A DNA stretch of 32,939 nucleotides from Firmicutes bacterium UBA993 (GTDB lineage: Bacteria > Bacillota > Dethiobacteria > DTU022): positions 1-32,939 of the forward strand of contig DBBD01000130.1 of NCBI GenBank assembly GCA_002292015.1, in the 5' to 3' direction. The notes under the pieces are model-generated. The model was not told the DNA's origin, made no database searches, and worked only from the letters and a program-made list of their open reading frames with translations. Shown here piece by piece: positions 32,108-32,939 of the stretch. How positions within the stretch are numbered: the stretch's first letter is position 1; every line of letters begins with the position of its first letter. Made by a program: the position numbers and the translations under genes.

Positions 32108-32847
32108 ACAGCAGTAGCGTCAGGATATACCGCCGGGCAGCTGCCGGCGGTCGCTTTGTTTCATTCACCGTGAAGATCAAAGAGACAGATCTGTGGATTG
32201 CGGTTGATCCGCAGTGCTACACTGAAACTTTAGTGAGCGCCACCGAAGCGGCGGTGCTGAAAATACGTCGTCCACTCGAGCGGTACCTGGCTTCAAATCC
32301 CCACCTGCAGTCTGCGCTTGAGCCCTGCCTGGTTGACTCGTGCGCCCCCCCAATTATTCTCGAAATGGTCCGGGCTGCCAACAAGGCCGGGGTCGGCCCC
32401 ATGGCGGCGGTGGCCGGGACGGTGGCCGAGCAGGTCGGCCTTTTCCTGCTCGAGACGGCGGAGGAAGTAATTGTCGAAAATGGCGGCGATCTATTCCTCA
32501 AAGTAAACGAGCCGGTTGCCGTCGGCATCTTTGCCGGCAGCTCCTCTTTAAGCGGCAAGCTTGCCCTGCAGATCGATCCCGGCCATACCCCGCTCGGAAT
32601 ATGTACCTCCTCCGGCACGGTAGGCCCTTCGGTTAGCTTCGGCTGTGCCGATGCAGCCGTTGCCCTCGCCCCCTCGCCCCCTCTGGCCGACGCGGCGGCC
32701 ACCGCTCTCGGTAACCGGGTCAGAGGCGAAGAAGACCTGCAGGAAGCGATCGCCTTTGCCCGGCAGGTCGATGGTCTGACCGGCGCCCTGCTGATAGTGG
32801 GCGACAAGATAGCAGCCTGGGGCGATATTGATCTGCAGCGGTTGTAG
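32104..32847 (+). CDS. UPF0280 family protein (ApbE-like, COG2122)
   Basis: 247-aa protein of the UPF0280/COG2122 family, distantly related to the ApbE flavin transferase fold. Signatures: GPMAAVAGTVAEQVG, VIVENGGDLFL, GICTSSGTVGPSVSFGCADAA and ADAAATALGNRV. By family association, COG2122 genes occur and act with DUF39 and NIL-ferredoxin in homocysteine formation in anaerobes; the biochemical role is unsettled. ATG at 32104 overlaps the ferredoxin stop (ATGA), giving translational coupling, and an upstream in-frame extension to 32026 is rejected because it lies inside the ferredoxin coding region. The third position is notably GC-rich compared with genes at the left of the window. Confidence 0.9.
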   Translation: MNSSSVRIYRRAAAGGRFVSFTVKIKETDLWIAVDPQCYTETLVSATEAAVLKIRRPLERYLASNPHLQSALEPCLVDSCAPPIILEMVRAANKAGVGPMAAVAGTVAEQVGLFLLETAEEVIVENGGDLFLKVNEPVAVGIFAGSSSLSGKLALQIDPGHTPLGICTSSGTVGPSVSFGCADAAVALAPSPPLADAAATALGNRVRGEEDLQEAIAFARQVDGLTGALLIVGDKIAAWGDIDLQRL

Positions 32848-32858
32848 AAGAATTCAGC

Positions 32859-32908
32859 CACAATTCCCTTTTCGGGCGAGGAGATCTAGAGGATGGTCAC
32901 AATTCCCT
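32859..32908 (+). repeat. 11-bp direct repeat pair downstream of the homocysteine operon
   Basis: CACAATTCCCT occurs at 32859-32869 and 32898-32908, 39 bp apart. The second copy leads into the inverted repeat at 32905-32931. Confidence 0.8.
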
Positions 32909-32931
32909 CTCCCCAAGTATTGGGGAGAGGG
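32905..32931 (+). repeat. Perfect 12-bp inverted repeat at the right edge
   Basis: CCCTCTCCCCAA (32905-32916) and TTGGGGAGAGGG (32920-32931) are perfect complements with a GTA loop. It is followed by TAAGGGTG up to the window edge, with no T-tract, so it looks more like a dispersed palindromic repeat than an intrinsic terminator, although it lies 58 bp after the last stop codon. Confidence 0.85.
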
Positions 32932-32939
32932 TAAGGGTG

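Noticed and set aside
32217..32861. Long open frame of 214 codons on the - strand
   Set aside because: It is antisense to UPF0280 in GC-rich DNA, where stop codons are rare; it has Ser/Arg/Pro-rich composition and no ribosome binding site.
1..32939. CRISPR arrays, tRNA genes, insertion sequences or prophage genes
   Set aside because: No regularly spaced repeats, no tRNA T-arm/anticodon patterns and no transposase, integrase or capsid motifs were seen on either strand.

Overview
The window looks like a chromosomal core region of a Gram-positive, probably strictly anaerobic Clostridia-type bacterium (phylum Bacillota). The evidence is the walRK-yycHI cell-wall signalling cluster, murA, an HtrA protease, a zinc-type L31 gene next to rho and prfA, a ywlC-ywlE-rpiB-glyA-upp block in Bacillus-like order, AGGAGG-type ribosome binding sites, frequent TTG/GTG starts, and ferredoxin-dependent homocysteine genes typical of anaerobes. 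No species can be named from the sequence. Nearly all genes lie on the + strand; only nikR is on the - strand. No tRNA, rRNA, CRISPR array, transposase or phage gene was seen.

Layout. (1) 1-8630, cell envelope: the end of a G5/M23 peptidoglycan peptidase gene, a terminator-like hairpin, walR-walK-yycH-yycI (overlapping, translationally coupled), murA, and a membrane-anchored HtrA protease whose frame continues past a TAG into an acidic tail. (2) 8661-10214: an alkaline-phosphatase-superfamily metalloenzyme and an MBL-fold hydrolase, followed by about 300 bp with no gene. (3) 10521-14170, information processing: rho, rpmE (own promoter and terminator), prfA and prmC. (4) 14204-14660: nikR, convergent with prmC across a shared hairpin. 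(5) 14749-19469: a strong promoter and a roughly 270-nt structured leader, then ywlC (tRNA t6A synthesis), ywlE (arginine phosphatase), rpiB, glyA, upp and a dCMP deaminase. (6) 19584-28205: a complete nine-gene V-type ATPase operon in the Enterococcus hirae ntpFIKECGABD order. (7) 28229-30349: a PHP-domain phosphoesterase and gap with its own promoter. (8) 30462-32847: a three-gene homocysteine-forming cluster (DUF39/HcyBio, NIL-ferredoxin, UPF0280), followed by palindromic and direct repeats at the right edge.

How the parts fit. WalRK and its regulators YycH/YycI control wall turnover, which the M23 peptidase, MurA and HtrA carry out or support. The rotary ATPase proteolipid carries the residues that bind Na+ in E. 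hirae NtpK, so sodium is the likely coupling ion. The V-type operon follows glyA-upp, where many Bacillota carry the F1Fo operon. The terminal triad fits direct sulfide incorporation into homocysteine in a sulfide-rich anoxic setting.

The points most worth a second look are the unassigned structured leader before ywlC, the V-type operon in the F-type locus, the acidic reading frame behind the htrA TAG, the 26-nt inverted repeat abutting the prfA start, and the homocysteine triad. I found no clearly novel multi-gene system. The best candidates for something undescribed are RNA-level or regulatory.
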